Shown here: positions 22,780-33,912 of the stretch, piece by piece
How the letters are laid out: every line of letters begins with the position of its first letter
Position numbering within the stretch: the stretch's first letter is position 1
Assembly: GCF_900537085.1 (NCBI RefSeq)
Contig: NZ_UNRE01000009.1
Location: forward strand, 67,001-131,000
Direction: 5' to 3'
Source: Agarivorans sp. Alg241-V36
Lineage (GTDB): Bacteria; Pseudomonadota; Gammaproteobacteria; Enterobacterales; Celerinatantimonadaceae
Length of the DNA stretch: 64,000 nt
Program-made: the position numbers and the translations under genes
The notes under the pieces: model-generated
Database searches by the model: none
Seen by the model: only the letters and a program-made list of their open reading frames with translations
What the model was told of the DNA's origin: nothing

Positions 22780-23976
22780 ATGGCCAAGTCAACTCAATAC
22801 TTTTATCTCTTAGAAAACACTATTCAAAACTACCCTTGGGGAAGCAAAATAGCTATTGCAGAACAGTTCGACTTTATAAATCCGGAGCTGTTGCCACAAG
22901 CAGAACTGTGGATGGGTACCCATCCGAATGGTTGCTCAAAGACTCATCAACAAGGCGAGTCATTGACGCTTAAAGCCCTAATTGATTCCGACAAGGCCGC
23001 TGCACTCAACCCTCAAACTGCTGAGCAGTTTGGTGAATTGCCATTCCTGCTGAAAATTCTTGCCGCTGAAACGCCACTGTCAATTCAAGTACACCCCAAT
23101 AAGCAGCAAGCTGAAACTGGCTTTGCGTGTGAGAATGCGCAACACATTGCACTAACAGATAAAACCAGAAACTATAAAGATCCCAACCATAAACCTGAAC
23201 TTGTATATGCACTTACTAACTATGAGGCAATGAATGGCTTCCGAGAGTATTCTGAAATTCTCAATGACTTCAAACAATTAGCCTTGAGCAGTATTGCTGG
23301 GCTAGTCAATAACTTCTCCAACACTCAAACATCCAGTGGACTAGAAGAGTTTTTTGTTAGCCTTCTTAACCTTCCAAAGGATACTTTAAACAACGCGCTC
23401 AACGAACTACTGGAACGACTGCCCAACATCAGTAATAGCTGCGCCACAGCCATGGTCACACGCTTATCTAAGTATTATCCGGGAGACGTTGGTCTATTTT
23501 TCCCATTTTTACTTAATATCGTTACCCTTAAGCCAAATCAAGCTATGTATCTAGATGCAGGAACACCACACGCTTATATTAGAGGCACTGGTTTGGAAAT
23601 CATGGCTAACTCTGACAACGTGTTACGCGCAGGCCTTACGAAAAAGCATATCGACACAAAAGAACTAACAAAATGCGTAGTATTCGAGCCAAAGCCATTG
23701 ATAAACATAGTACTAGAACCTAGATTACTTGAGCATGAAGAGTGCTACCCCGCTCCCGTTGACGACTTCAAATTCAGTATAATTAATACCCCCACTTACC
23801 AGCACATCGAGAATACTAGTGCCGAAATTCTTTTAGCGATCGATGGAGGAGCAATGCTATATCACGGCAGTGGTGAAACCCTAAAACTAACCAAAGGTAA
23901 CTCAGTATTTGTTCCCGCTTGTACAAAAGGTTATAGGCTTACAGCGAATGGGCGAGTGGCTAGAGCTCGCAATTAA
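22780..23976 (+). CDS. manA: Mannose-6-phosphate isomerase, class I
   Basis: This 398-residue type I phosphomannose isomerase converts mannose-6-phosphate to fructose-6-phosphate. It starts with the family signature IQNYPWGSK, has the zinc-site segments VHPNKQQAE and NHKPELVYAL, and the substrate loop GLEIMANSDNVLRAGLT. It lies 105 bp after the ATPase gene behind a terminator-like stem and has no copy of the local operator. It may therefore have its own promoter while completing the mannose route into glycolysis. Its length is close to that of E. coli ManA. Confidence 0.94.
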   Translation: MAKSTQYFYLLENTIQNYPWGSKIAIAEQFDFINPELLPQAELWMGTHPNGCSKTHQQGESLTLKALIDSDKAAALNPQTAEQFGELPFLLKILAAETPLSIQVHPNKQQAETGFACENAQHIALTDKTRNYKDPNHKPELVYALTNYEAMNGFREYSEILNDFKQLALSSIAGLVNNFSNTQTSSGLEEFFVSLLNLPKDTLNNALNELLERLPNISNSCATAMVTRLSKYYPGDVGLFFPFLLNIVTLKPNQAMYLDAGTPHAYIRGTGLEIMANSDNVLRAGLTKKHIDTKELTKCVVFEPKPLINIVLEPRLLEHEECYPAPVDDFKFSIINTPTYQHIENTSAEILLAIDGGAMLYHGSGETLKLTKGNSVFVPACTKGYRLTANGRVARARN

Positions 23977-24036
23977 TACGCCGATTCACGTATTAGTATC
24001 AATTGTAGCTACCATCGAAACTTCCATTAGAGTGAA

Positions 24037-24068
24037 TAAAAAAGCCCGTAAAGCAATGCTTTACGGGC
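24037..24068. terminator. Bidirectional terminator between manA and groEL
   Basis: GCCCGTAAAGC (24044-24054) pairs with GCTTTACGGGC (24058-24068). On the minus strand a T run follows (A run at 24037-24043), giving a strong groEL terminator. Confidence 0.88.
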
Positions 24069-24111
24069 CCTAAGAAACTTTATGAGTTTCTATGAATAGC
24101 TGGAGCGATGA

Positions 24112-25791
<1,680 letters not shown>

Positions 25792-25822
25792 TCAGCTTTT
25801 TCTTAACCAGAAAAAAGGGAGA

Positions 25823-26113
25823 TTATTCTACAATTGCTAGAATGTCTGACTCAGACATGATCAGCACTTCTTCGCCGTCAACTTTTTCAGTTTTAACGCC
25901 GTAGCCTTCGTTGAATACAACAGTGTCACCAACTTTTACGTCTAAGGCTTGGATTTCACCATTTTCAAGCATGCGACCTTTGCCTACAGCAAGTACTTCG
26001 CCACGAGTCGACTTTTCAGCCGCAGAACCAGTAAGCACGATGCCACCAGCTGATTTATTCTCTTGGTCTTTACGTTTGATGATAACGCGGTCATGCAACG
26101 GACGGATGTTCAT
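25823..26113 (-). CDS. groS: Co-chaperonin GroES (Hsp10)
   Basis: This 96-residue co-chaperonin caps the GroEL ring. The start [14 protein letters not shown], the mobile loop [12 protein letters not shown] and the [13 protein letters not shown] segment are standard. A good GAGATAGC ribosome site precedes the ATG. It is the first gene of the groESL operon, expressed from a heat-shock-type promoter upstream. Confidence 0.99.
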   Translation of the reverse strand: MNIRPLHDRVIIKRKDQENKSAGGIVLTGSAAEKSTRGEVLAVGKGRMLENGEIQALDVKVGDTVVFNEGYGVKTEKVDGEEVLIMSESDILAIVE

Positions 26114-26193
26114 TGCTATCTCTCCTTAAATAAAACAATCGTGTTTTGTCTGTAAAAATATGCAGCCTAGGGCCACAAAGCTTTAATGTTGAA

Positions 26194-26227
26194 TTTAAGA
26201 TGGGGGCGTAAACGCTGCATACAAGGG
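26194..26227 (-). promoter_or_regulatory. Sigma-32-like heat-shock promoter of groESL
   Basis: Read on the minus strand, CCCTTGTAT (-35, 26219-26227) is followed after about 12 bp by CCCCCATCTTA (-10, near 26196-26206). This is close to the sigma-32 consensus CTTGAA...CCCCATNTA. It lies about 80 bp before groES. Confidence 0.72.
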
Positions 26228-26447
26228 TTAGTAACAATTTTTTTTTGGTTTTTTGTCGCGAAAACTTGGCCAATATCAAAATGAAAACACTTTCAGTAAC
26301 AAATTTTACAAAAAACACTTGAACCCAGATAAAAATTTGAGCAGGATCACAACCACTGGTCATACAAGACAGTTATACCAACAATTAGATAACAAACAGA
26401 TAACAAGTTGTTGGTTTTATTTGGCGTAACAGCGGGAGCACTTGATT
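26228..26447. promoter_or_regulatory. Rest of the groES-small ORF intergenic region
   Basis: This is the remainder of a 334-bp gene-free stretch. It is AT-rich with an A/T run at 26239-26252. Direct repeats of AGATAACA occur near 26386 and 26397. It probably carries the promoter of the small plus-strand gene; no other element is clear. Confidence 0.4.
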
Positions 26448-26630
26448 ATGCAGCCAATTTACATTGCATTTGAGCGTTTGAGTGGTTTTCTAAGCAAAGA
26501 GAAAACTGTTTACTTACCATTTCTGGGTAGCGTTGAAGAAGCCGAAGAGCATCTTCGTTCCGACGAGTTTGATTCGTTTTTGTCTACTAGCAAAGGCTTG
26601 AATCCTCGTGTGGTAACACAAAGGCACTAA
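26448..26630 (+). CDS. Small hypothetical protein, 60 residues
   Basis: The 60-residue product is MQPIYIAFERLSGFLSKEKT... and then an acidic stretch (SVEEAEEHLRSDEFDSF). I recognise no domain. There is no signal peptide or membrane segment. The ATG follows GGGAG at a 9-bp spacing, and a strong bidirectional terminator follows the stop, so it looks like a real monocistronic gene. Function unknown. Confidence 0.6.
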   Translation: MQPIYIAFERLSGFLSKEKTVYLPFLGSVEEAEEHLRSDEFDSFLSTSKGLNPRVVTQRH

Positions 26631-26652
26631 TTGCCTTAGCAACATTTACAGA

Positions 26653-26685
26653 TAAAAAAAGAAGGGCTATTGCCCTTCTTTTTTT
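26653..26685. terminator. Bidirectional terminator, small ORF and fxsA
   Basis: GAAGGGC and GCCCTTC form a stem with a TATT loop, flanked by A7 on the left and T7 on the right. It can serve both the small plus-strand gene and fxsA. Confidence 0.9.
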
Positions 26686-26698
26686 GTATTGATTTCGA

Positions 26699-27226
26699 TT
26701 AGTCGTCCTTTCTTTCGTACTCACCTTCGATGGTGCTGCCTGGCTTATTATCTACCTTACCGCTAGGTGGATTGGCATCTTTCACATTGCCCTCACCGGG
26801 TGTTTGAAAACGCATAGACTGCATTTTTAAGGCCTGAGACTTTAGCACTCGAGCGGCCAATAAAGCTCGCAGCGGTGGCAGCAAAATAAGCAAACCAAAA
26901 AAGTCGGTAATAAAGCCTGGCATCACTAACATTGCGCCAGCAATAATTAGCATTAAGCCTTCAATCATTTGTTGAGCTGGGGTTTCTCCCCGCTCCATTG
27001 CCGAACGCGCCTGAAAGGCGGTTTGCAATCCTTGGCTACGAACTAGAGATGCACCAACCAATGCAGTAAGAATGGTTAAGGCAATGGCGCTTAACGCGCC
27101 CATTTGGCTGCCCACCTGAATTAACACATAAATCTCTGCGTAAGACAGGCCAGCAAACAATAAAAATACATATAAAAACAAGGCGTAGTTCCTCAAAGTC
27201 ATGGAGAAGCTGAAAATCTGCTTCAT
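26699..27226 (-). CDS. fxsA: FxsA family membrane protein
   Basis: This inner-membrane protein (about 175 residues from this start) has three or four membrane segments and the FxsA pattern EIYVLIQVG...GASLVRSQG...MVMPGFITDFFGLLLLLP-like. E. coli FxsA affects exclusion of phage T7 by the F plasmid; its cellular role is unclear. The start is uncertain: ATG at 27226, ATG at 27202, or a TTG about 20 bp further in that has GAGG before it and fits the usual family N-terminus. Position next to groES is common in gammaproteobacteria. Confidence 0.85.
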   Translation of the reverse strand: MKQIFSFSMTLRNYALFLYVFLLFAGLSYAEIYVLIQVGSQMGALSAIALTILTALVGASLVRSQGLQTAFQARSAMERGETPAQQMIEGLMLIIAGAMLVMPGFITDFFGLLILLPPLRALLAARVLKSQALKMQSMRFQTPGEGNVKDANPPSGKVDNKPGSTIEGEYERKDD

Positions 27227-27374
27227 CCTAAGAGTAAAATATGAGGGCGGTGGGAGCAAATTTAAAGGCTTATGCTCAATAAACCAGCAAACAGCAGGGC
27301 ATTTCGCTTGTTTAATGGCGCTTCAATAGCAAGTTTCTACACTCAAAGTGACATCTGCTTACAAGAGGCTCAAT

Positions 27375-27695
27375 ATGGAAACCGCTTGCTATTTAGTTCT
27401 CACCACTTTTGATAATGTAGACACAGCCCAGCACTTTGCGCAGCAGCTGGTTGAAAAAAAATTAGCGGCTTGTGTTAATATTTTGCCGCAAGTCAGGTCT
27501 ATTTATCGCTGGCAAGACAATATTGAATCCAGTAATGAAGTACAGCTACAAATTAAAACCAATTTGCGCTGCTTACATCCCTTACAGTGTTATTTTAAAC
27601 AGCATCATCCCTATGATTGCCCAGAATTTATTGCGCTACCCATTGAACAAGGAGCGAGTGACTACCTGAAATGGCTAAACGATTCTTTACAATAA
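27375..27695 (+). CDS. cutA: Divalent cation tolerance protein CutA
   Basis: This 106-residue CutA1 protein has a ferredoxin-like fold and is a trimer in known members. Motifs are VLTTFDNVDTAQHFAQQLVEKKLAACVNILP, SIYRWQDNIE and CPEFIALPIEQG. The ATG at 27375 has AGAGG before it; an in-frame GTG 27 bp upstream has no good site. It overlaps dsbD by 25 bp, the cutA-dsbD arrangement known from enterobacteria. Metal-tolerance function in E. coli is linked to this operon. Confidence 0.95.
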   Translation: METACYLVLTTFDNVDTAQHFAQQLVEKKLAACVNILPQVRSIYRWQDNIESSNEVQLQIKTNLRCLHPLQCYFKQHHPYDCPEFIALPIEQGASDYLKWLNDSLQ

Positions 27696-29461
27696 TATTT
27701 TTGCTCTGCCTGAGCTTACCGAGTATTGCCAACAACTTACTCGATCAACTGCCCGGCCTTAAGGCCTCTCCTAGTTCTAACGCTAATGAATTTTTACCTG
27801 TAGATAGCGCTTTTGCTTTTAACTTTGTTGAGCAAGACGGCGCCTTACACCTTAGTTGGCAAGTCGCCGAAGAATACTACCTTTACCAAGCCCAATTTAA
27901 AGTAGAGGCAGATGGCCAAGCGATTGATTTAAGTAAGCTGCTGCCACAAGGCAAGCTCTATAACGATGCTTACTTTGGTGAAGTGTTTATTTATCCGCAA
28001 GATGTCTCTTTCTCTGTGCCGCTTGGTCAGTTAAATCAAGCCAACAATATTCAGGTTACGTATCAAGGCTGCGCAGAAGCCGGTTTATGTTATCCGCCAG
28101 AAACCAAACAGGCTTTTCTGTCGCAATCTTCAGCCGCTAATGGCGTAACAGAAGAACCCAGCGCAACAACGGCTCCGATGGTGAGCAATGATGGTTCGGT
28201 ACCCATTAGCCAACAATGGGTGCTGGCCGATCGCCTCACCAATAACAACATTTGGCTCAATGTATTGTTGTTTTTTGTATTAGGCATAGGGCTAGCCTTT
28301 ACGCCTTGTGTATTCCCTATGTATCCCATTCTTACCGGGATTATTGCCGGTGCCGGTAAACAGCTAAGCACTAAGCGCGGCTTTAGTTTATCTATGGCCT
28401 ATGTGCAGGGCATGGCAGCCACCTTTACCGCCTTAGGTTTGGTAGTAGCCAGTGCAGGCTTACAATTTCAAGCAGCCCTGCAACACCCGATAATTCTAGG
28501 CGGCTTAGCCGTGTTATTTGTGGTGCTAGCGCTGTCTATGTTTGGCTTATTTAACCTGCAACTGCCCAACGGCTTGCAGCAAAAGTTGAATAACTTAAGT
28601 AACCAGCAGCAAGCAGGTTCGTTATCTGGCTCTGCCATTATGGGCATGATATCTGGCCTAGTGGCCTCACCTTGCACCGCCGCCCCACTCTCTGGAGTGC
28701 TTATTTACGTGGCGCAAAGTGGCGATCTCGCCTTAGGTGCGATTACCTTATACAGCTTGAGCTTAGGAATGGGCTTGCCGCTATTACTGCTAGGTGCGAG
28801 CAGTGGGCGCTTACTGCCAAAAGCCGGCGCGTGGATGAATCACGTTAAAACCTTCTTTGGGGTAATGCTGCTTGCAGTTGCGATTTTAATGCTGGAACGC
28901 TTTTTATCTAGCGAAGCTATTCGCATCCTCTGGGCTGCCTTAGTGATTGGCGCTAGTGGTTATTACTACCACCAAAACCGCTTAGCGCTATTAAGTGGTT
29001 GGCAAACCTTTAGGCAACTATTGCTGTTGGCAGTAATGGCTTTGAGCTTGTTATGGGCTGCTCAACCTTGGTTTGCGCCTGCGCCAACCCAACAGCAGGG
29101 TGAGTTTATTCAAGTAAGCAACTTGGAAGAAATGCAGCAGCAACTGCAGCTAGCGGCCGAACAAGGCAAACCGGCTTTAGTGGATTTTTATGCCGATTGG
29201 TGCACTGCCTGTAAGGATTTTGAGAATAAAACTTTTCACGCTCCGCAAGTTGCTGCCAAGCTAGACAAAATGGTGTTAATCCAAGCGGATGTTACTCAAA
29301 CCAATGCCACCGCTATTCAGCTTCTCAATCATTATGAAGTGCTAGGATTGCCAACAATATTGCTGTTTAATCAAAGCGGTGAAGAGTTAAAACAAGCCCG
29401 AGTCACCGGCTTTATGAACGCCGAAGCCTTTAGTGCTCATCTTATCTTGAACGGTTTGTAA
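27671..29461 (+). CDS. dsbD: Thiol:disulfide interchange protein DsbD
   Basis: This 596-residue protein carries electrons from cytoplasmic thioredoxin to periplasmic DsbC/DsbG and cytochrome c maturation. It has a signal peptide (cleavage after PSIA), an N-terminal alpha domain with the pair C134/C140 (GCAEAGLC), a multispan beta domain with C213 (FTPCVFPMYP) and C335 (ASPCTAAP), and a C-terminal thioredoxin-like gamma domain with C511/C514 (DWCTACK). All six redox cysteines are present. It overlaps cutA by 25 bp. Confidence 0.97.
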   Translation: MAKRFFTIIFLLCLSLPSIANNLLDQLPGLKASPSSNANEFLPVDSAFAFNFVEQDGALHLSWQVAEEYYLYQAQFKVEADGQAIDLSKLLPQGKLYNDAYFGEVFIYPQDVSFSVPLGQLNQANNIQVTYQGCAEAGLCYPPETKQAFLSQSSAANGVTEEPSATTAPMVSNDGSVPISQQWVLADRLTNNNIWLNVLLFFVLGIGLAFTPCVFPMYPILTGIIAGAGKQLSTKRGFSLSMAYVQGMAATFTALGLVVASAGLQFQAALQHPIILGGLAVLFVVLALSMFGLFNLQLPNGLQQKLNNLSNQQQAGSLSGSAIMGMISGLVASPCTAAPLSGVLIYVAQSGDLALGAITLYSLSLGMGLPLLLLGASSGRLLPKAGAWMNHVKTFFGVMLLAVAILMLERFLSSEAIRILWAALVIGASGYYYHQNRLALLSGWQTFRQLLLLAVMALSLLWAAQPWFAPAPTQQQGEFIQVSNLEEMQQQLQLAAEQGKPALVDFYADWCTACKDFENKTFHAPQVAAKLDKMVLIQADVTQTNATAIQLLNHYEVLGLPTILLFNQSGEELKQARVTGFMNAEAFSAHLILNGL

Positions 29462-29472
29462 GCCACAAAAAA

Positions 29473-29488
29473 GCCACCCAAGGGTGGC
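29473..29488. terminator. Terminator between dsbD and chemoreceptor
   Basis: GCCACCC/GGGTGGC with a 2-nt loop and A/T flanks on both sides can serve both converging genes. Confidence 0.8.
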
Positions 29489-29510
29489 TTTCTATTTTAA
29501 AGCTTAGTCA

Positions 29511-31529
29511 CTAGGCAAACTTAAAGCCTTGCACCAAATTCACCTGCTCTTTAGCAACCGACTCTAAGTCATCGCTCAAACGGTTTAGCTCTGTTACCAC
29601 AGTAAGGTTTTGTTGTGCAGCACTTGATATGGTTTCCATGCTGCAAGACACATCCACACTGGTGGTTTGCTGCTGGTTGGTTGCCACACTAATCTCTTCG
29701 TTAAGTAGTGATAGATGCTCAATGTGGCTGGCAATGTCTCCAATTTTTTGGTTAATCGCATTCACGTTACCGGCATTTAGCTCCATGCTCTTATTACACA
29801 GCTCAATTTCCTTCACCGCTAGCTCGGTATCTTGCTGTAAGCCGCCAATCATGGTTTGAATTTCGGTAGTAGAAGAAGCGGTGCGCTGGGCTAACTGGCG
29901 AACTTCATCGGCCACTACCGCAAAGCCTCGGCCTTGCTCACCAGCACGGGCTGCCTCAATCGCAGCGTTAAGTGCTAACAAGTTTGTTTGCTGAGTAATG
30001 CCTTCAATCACCTCTAGAATGCCAAAAATAGCGTTACTGCTTTCACTCACATGCTTCACTCTATCGGTAGAGCTGGCAATGTTAGCCGCTAGTGCTTGGT
30101 TGTTTTCTAGGGCTTCTTCGGTAAGGCGAACGCCGTCTTGCGTGCTATCGCTAATTTCGCGCATACCTTGCGCTGCTGAGTCTGCCCGGCGCGCTACATC
30201 TTGAATCGCTTGCTCCATTTCGGTCATAGCGGCCGACACGGTAATACATTGGCTACGTTGCTCGTCTAGCTGCTTCATAATGTCGCTACCGTGCTGACGG
30301 TTTACGGTAGAGGCTTGGCCTAAGGCTTCACTCTTATCACGCAAGCCCGTTACGGTATCTCGCTGCTGATCGATAACCTGATTTAGCTGATTGCTCAACA
30401 TGCCAAACTCGTTGCCACTTTGGTACTGACAGCGCTGGCTCAAATCACCCTCTGCTAAGTGCTTAAGAGTGTTAATCAGTTGCTTCAGCGGCGTTCTAAT
30501 CAACTGCTGAATAATTAGACCCATGGCGATACAGAACAAAATGGTTAGAGGAATAACCACTGCGCCACTGTTTATTAAAGTAGAGATGCTGCCAGAGGCT
30601 TCTTCAATTTGCTGTTCGGTAGCACTTTGGCTCTCGGCAGTAAGCGCGCTCAAGTTACCGTTTACGTCTTCTAGTTGGTCGGTAATAGAAGCCTTAAGCT
30701 TCATCAATTTATTTTGTTTAATCAGATACTGCTGGTACTGACCTAGTAAGCCACCAAACTCGGTCACTTCGTTTAGTAACCATGGAATTTGGGTTACCAA
30801 TTCATGCTCGCCTTGTTGATCTTTCAGCTCTTTCTCAACAATCAAGTCACCAAAGTCTTCTTCTACAAAAGTCTTGGTTTCGCGATTGTTGGTAATCACT
30901 TTAGAGACTTCGCGAGGATCGGTTGAATTAAGCACATTAATAGTGGCTAACTGCATTGCTGATAAATCGGCACTTACTGCTTCAAGCAAAATCTTGAGCA
31001 TACTAGGATCTTCTTCATCAAATAGCTGGCCTAACAACAAGTTAATACGCAGTGATATGCCTTGGAAGCTAGCGGTTCGCTCAGATAATGAGGTTCCGCT
31101 GGAAATGACATCTTGATGCAGCTCAATAAGGTATTCTGCATCTTCAAACAACAGTTCATTTTGCTGTTGAACAAGGCTAAAGTTTTCGCTTTCTACGCCA
31201 TTTTCCGACAGCCAATTTACCAATACTTGCTCTGCCGCTTTGTAATCGACCACGCGTTGATGGTATTGCTCAATAAGTTGATTAACTTTCTGCTCGTCGC
31301 GTTCTTGGATGGTGTTATTTAGCACCCGCTCTACAGCGGTTAAACTACGATCAAGCTGGTTCGTATGTCCCATTAAAGGGAAAGCTTGAGTGATCACTTC
31401 ACTCATTGTGTTTTCTGCCTGTTGCATTTGTTTCCATGCAACTAAACCGAGCACCAGCAATACGATACATAGCATTGAAAATGTCGCCAGAATCAACTGG
31501 GTAATGGACAATTTTTTATGTACTAGCAT
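29511..31529 (-). CDS. Methyl-accepting chemotaxis protein
   Basis: This 672-residue chemoreceptor has an N-terminal membrane helix (about 10-30), a long helical periplasmic sensor (about 31-320), a second membrane helix (about 325-345), a HAMP domain, and the signalling hairpin [29 protein letters not shown] around 510-540. It is unrelated in its sensor part to the receptor at 581-2554. No ligand is indicated. A perfect palindrome (31564-31579) lies 35 bp before its start codon. It is transcribed alone. Confidence 0.95.
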   Translation of the reverse strand: MLVHKKLSITQLILATFSMLCIVLLVLGLVAWKQMQQAENTMSEVITQAFPLMGHTNQLDRSLTAVERVLNNTIQERDEQKVNQLIEQYHQRVVDYKAAEQVLVNWLSENGVESENFSLVQQQNELLFEDAEYLIELHQDVISSGTSLSERTASFQGISLRINLLLGQLFDEEDPSMLKILLEAVSADLSAMQLATINVLNSTDPREVSKVITNNRETKTFVEEDFGDLIVEKELKDQQGEHELVTQIPWLLNEVTEFGGLLGQYQQYLIKQNKLMKLKASITDQLEDVNGNLSALTAESQSATEQQIEEASGSISTLINSGAVVIPLTILFCIAMGLIIQQLIRTPLKQLINTLKHLAEGDLSQRCQYQSGNEFGMLSNQLNQVIDQQRDTVTGLRDKSEALGQASTVNRQHGSDIMKQLDEQRSQCITVSAAMTEMEQAIQDVARRADSAAQGMREISDSTQDGVRLTEEALENNQALAANIASSTDRVKHVSESSNAIFGILEVIEGITQQTNLLALNAAIEAARAGEQGRGFAVVADEVRQLAQRTASSTTEIQTMIGGLQQDTELAVKEIELCNKSMELNAGNVNAINQKIGDIASHIEHLSLLNEEISVATNQQQTTSVDVSCSMETISSAAQQNLTVVTELNRLSDDLESVAKEQVNLVQGFKFA

Positions 31530-31846
31530 CTTTATCTCACTTCTATAATGTGTTCACTTCCGTATGTAAGCGCTTACATGATAACTGTGTGGCAAGCTGC
31601 TAATGGATTATGTTTTCAATATACAAAATTATGAAAAAACGTTTTCGAGAGCCAAGCGATCTTTATGTGAACGTTAATAATATCTAACTGATTAAAAGAG
31701 TGATTAAGCTCATAAAAGCAGCAATGGTAAATACCAAGTAGTGGCACAAAGCACATTCTACTTATGAAATAAATTTAGTTTGAGCTTGCTATACAGAATC
31801 GCTGCAGCCGAGTAAGCTAGGCACGTAGACTAACGACGAGCTCAAT
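31530..31846. promoter_or_regulatory. Divergent promoter region, chemoreceptor and LysR genes
   Basis: This is a 317-bp gene-free, AT-rich stretch. Its one clear element is the 16-bp palindrome at 31564-31579. A weaker dyad (GAAAAAACGTTTTCG, near 31631) also occurs. Confidence 0.45.
31564..31579. promoter_or_regulatory. Perfect 16-bp palindrome ATGTAAGCGCTTACAT
   Basis: It lies 35 bp before the chemoreceptor start codon and is the kind of site bound by LacI/GalR-type proteins. A near-identical copy is at 32746-32760. Confidence 0.6.
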
Positions 31847-32743
31847 ATGCAACTTGGAAAAATTAACTTAAATTTACTCAGTGCTTTGTATTATTTACTG
31901 CAAGAACAAAGCGTTACTCGCGCTGCAGAAAAAATGCACTTAAGCCAATCGGCCATGAGTAAACACTTAGCTAAATTACGCGAGGTATTTGGCGACCCTT
32001 TACTGGTAAGAGTACAAGGGCAGTTGCAGGCAACCCCCAAAGGTATTGAGTTAAAAGCCCAAGTAGCCCCCTTATTAGACTCGGTAGAAAACCTGCTCCA
32101 CCAACAAGCCTTTGAACCTAGCCTATGCCAGCGTACCTTCACTATCGCCACTTCAGACTACGTAAGTGAACACTTACTGCCAAAAGTGCTCGGAGGTATT
32201 TATCAGCAGGCACCTCAGCTAAACATTGAGCTGTGTAATTGGGACCACACCACCAATCGGCTATTGCATAGTGGCGAAGTAGACTTAGGCATGACGCTGC
32301 CGCCCAGAGATAGCACCGAGTTACACGCCACTACCTTAGGCACCGATCACCTAGTGTGTTTAATGCACCAACAACACCCCTATTTGTCGATAGCGCAACC
32401 CAGCATGAGCGATTATTGCCGTTATCCGCACGCTATTATTACCACAGGTGCAGACAAAAACAGCCATATTGATCGCCACCTTAGCCAGCAAGGTTTACAG
32501 CGCCAAATTCAATTTCGCGCCTCTTCTTACCCCGCTACGGTGCAAATCCTCAGTGAGACACGGTTTATTCTCACCTTGCCTGCAAAAATTGCTAAGCAGC
32601 TACTAAAGCAGCGCCCTTTAGCCATGGTTGCTTTGCCCTTCGAGGTTAGCCCTTTTGACTACTCGCTGATTTGGCATCATCGCAACCACCACGATCCAGC
32701 TCATACTTGGTTTAGACAGCAAATCCACCAAGCTATGACCTAG
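31847..32743 (+). CDS. LysR-family transcriptional regulator
   Basis: This 298-residue regulator has an N-terminal winged helix (residues 5-65, with SVTRAAEKMHLSQSAMSKHLAKLRE) and a C-terminal two-lobed effector domain starting near TFTIATSDYV. Targets are not evident. It is divergent from the chemoreceptor 29511-31529 and convergent with the GlxA-like regulator, with copies of one palindrome on either side. LysR proteins often act on divergent neighbours. Confidence 0.94.
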   Translation: MQLGKINLNLLSALYYLLQEQSVTRAAEKMHLSQSAMSKHLAKLREVFGDPLLVRVQGQLQATPKGIELKAQVAPLLDSVENLLHQQAFEPSLCQRTFTIATSDYVSEHLLPKVLGGIYQQAPQLNIELCNWDHTTNRLLHSGEVDLGMTLPPRDSTELHATTLGTDHLVCLMHQQHPYLSIAQPSMSDYCRYPHAIITTGADKNSHIDRHLSQQGLQRQIQFRASSYPATVQILSETRFILTLPAKIAKQLLKQRPLAMVALPFEVSPFDYSLIWHHRNHHDPAHTWFRQQIHQAMT

Positions 32744-32745
32744 CC

Positions 32746-32760
32746 ATGTAAGCGCTTACT
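32746..32760. promoter_or_regulatory. Second copy of the TGTAAGCGCTTAC palindrome
   Basis: ATGTAAGCGCTTACT starts 2 bp after the LysR stop codon, in the convergent gap before the end of the GlxA-like gene. It may be a regulator site or a short terminator stem; no T run follows. Confidence 0.45.
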
Positions 32761-32793
32761 TAGCCTTTAAGCTAGATAACTTAATAAAACTGA

Positions 32794-33816
32794 CTAACCC
32801 ACTGCCATATGTTGCTGATGTTGAATACCAAACTGCTGCCTATAGCTTTCCATGGTCATAGCCATTTGTTTTTTGAATAAACGGCGAAAACTGCTTTCGT
32901 CTTGGTAACCAACTTCTAACACAATTTTGTTGCTGGGTAATTGGGTCGCCTCAAGTAAACCGCAAGCTTGATTAACTCTAAGCTTCTGCAGATATTGCAA
33001 GGGTGAGCAATTTAAGGCGGCTGCAAAGCGACGCTTGAGTTGGCGGTCACTAATGTTGAGCTCTTTTGCTAAACCCACCATATTTATGTCTTGGCTACTG
33101 TTACGCTGCAAATAAAGTTGCGCCTGTTGCACTAAAGCATCTTGGTGATCTGGTTGATAGTGGTGAGCACGATAAGGTGCTGCCGGTGGCGCATTAAGAT
33201 CCATCATCAACAACTTGGCGGTGTTGATTGCCGTTTGGTGGCCAGCAAAACGTTCTATAAGGCGCAATACCAAATACTCATAAGCCATACTACCGCCAAT
33301 CGAACACAGTAAATTGCCATACTCGGCAATGGTATTTTGGCTATCAATGGTTAAATGAGGAAAAGCGCGGCGGAAGTGGTGCTCATTACGCCAATGCATT
33401 AATGCCGGATTCTTGCCCAGCAAATCGGCTTGGGCTAGCAAAAATGCCCCAGTGCACATACACACAATCATTTTGTTATTGGCTACATGCCGCTGAAGCA
33501 CCGGCACCATCACTTCACTTTGGCGCATCGCCGTTTGCACTTTCTCAAAGTTACTGGCCGATTGATAAATGCCGGGAATAATCCAAATATCCGGCTGTTC
33601 TGGGCGAGCAATAAAACTGGCCAAATCCACGTCGGCAGCAATACGTAGGCCGTTTGTAGGCCTTACCGGATTACCATCTAAAGAAACCAACTCCCATTCA
33701 AAAAGTGGCATCGCTCCAGATTTAATCAGGCTGTAATTAGCCGCAATCAGCGCGTCCAATATGCCATTTATACCGGTACCAAAACAGTTGTCCATTAACA
33801 AAATTGCAGCTTTCAT
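32794..33816 (-). CDS. GlxA-type regulator (DJ-1/PfpI domain plus AraC HTH)
   Basis: The product has 340 residues. The N-terminal DJ-1/PfpI-like domain (about 1-190) carries the nucleophile-elbow Cys in CMCTGAFLLAQ. The C-terminal AraC/XylS double helix-turn-helix (about 235-330) contains LAKELNISDRQLKRRFAAALNCSP and VGYQDESSFRRLFKK. This architecture is that of GlxA/FtrA/CdhR-type activators. It is divergent from the alpha/beta hydrolase gene (96 bp gap), a likely target. Confidence 0.93.
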   Translation of the reverse strand: MKAAILLMDNCFGTGINGILDALIAANYSLIKSGAMPLFEWELVSLDGNPVRPTNGLRIAADVDLASFIARPEQPDIWIIPGIYQSASNFEKVQTAMRQSEVMVPVLQRHVANNKMIVCMCTGAFLLAQADLLGKNPALMHWRNEHHFRRAFPHLTIDSQNTIAEYGNLLCSIGGSMAYEYLVLRLIERFAGHQTAINTAKLLMMDLNAPPAAPYRAHHYQPDHQDALVQQAQLYLQRNSSQDINMVGLAKELNISDRQLKRRFAAALNCSPLQYLQKLRVNQACGLLEATQLPSNKIVLEVGYQDESSFRRLFKKQMAMTMESYRQQFGIQHQQHMAVG

Positions 33817-33912
33817 AGCGCGTCCAATTTCACCATTAATATGGCAAATATGACACTTTTTAAGCTAAGCAGCAAATTGCATACTAGTGGCTCAACCTCA
33901 GGGAGTGACAAT

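Noticed and set aside
31564-31579. Catabolite-responsive cre site for CcpA
   Set aside because: The motif is similar to cre, but CcpA belongs to Firmicutes, and this genome is Gram-negative. A LacI/GalR-type operator is the safer reading.
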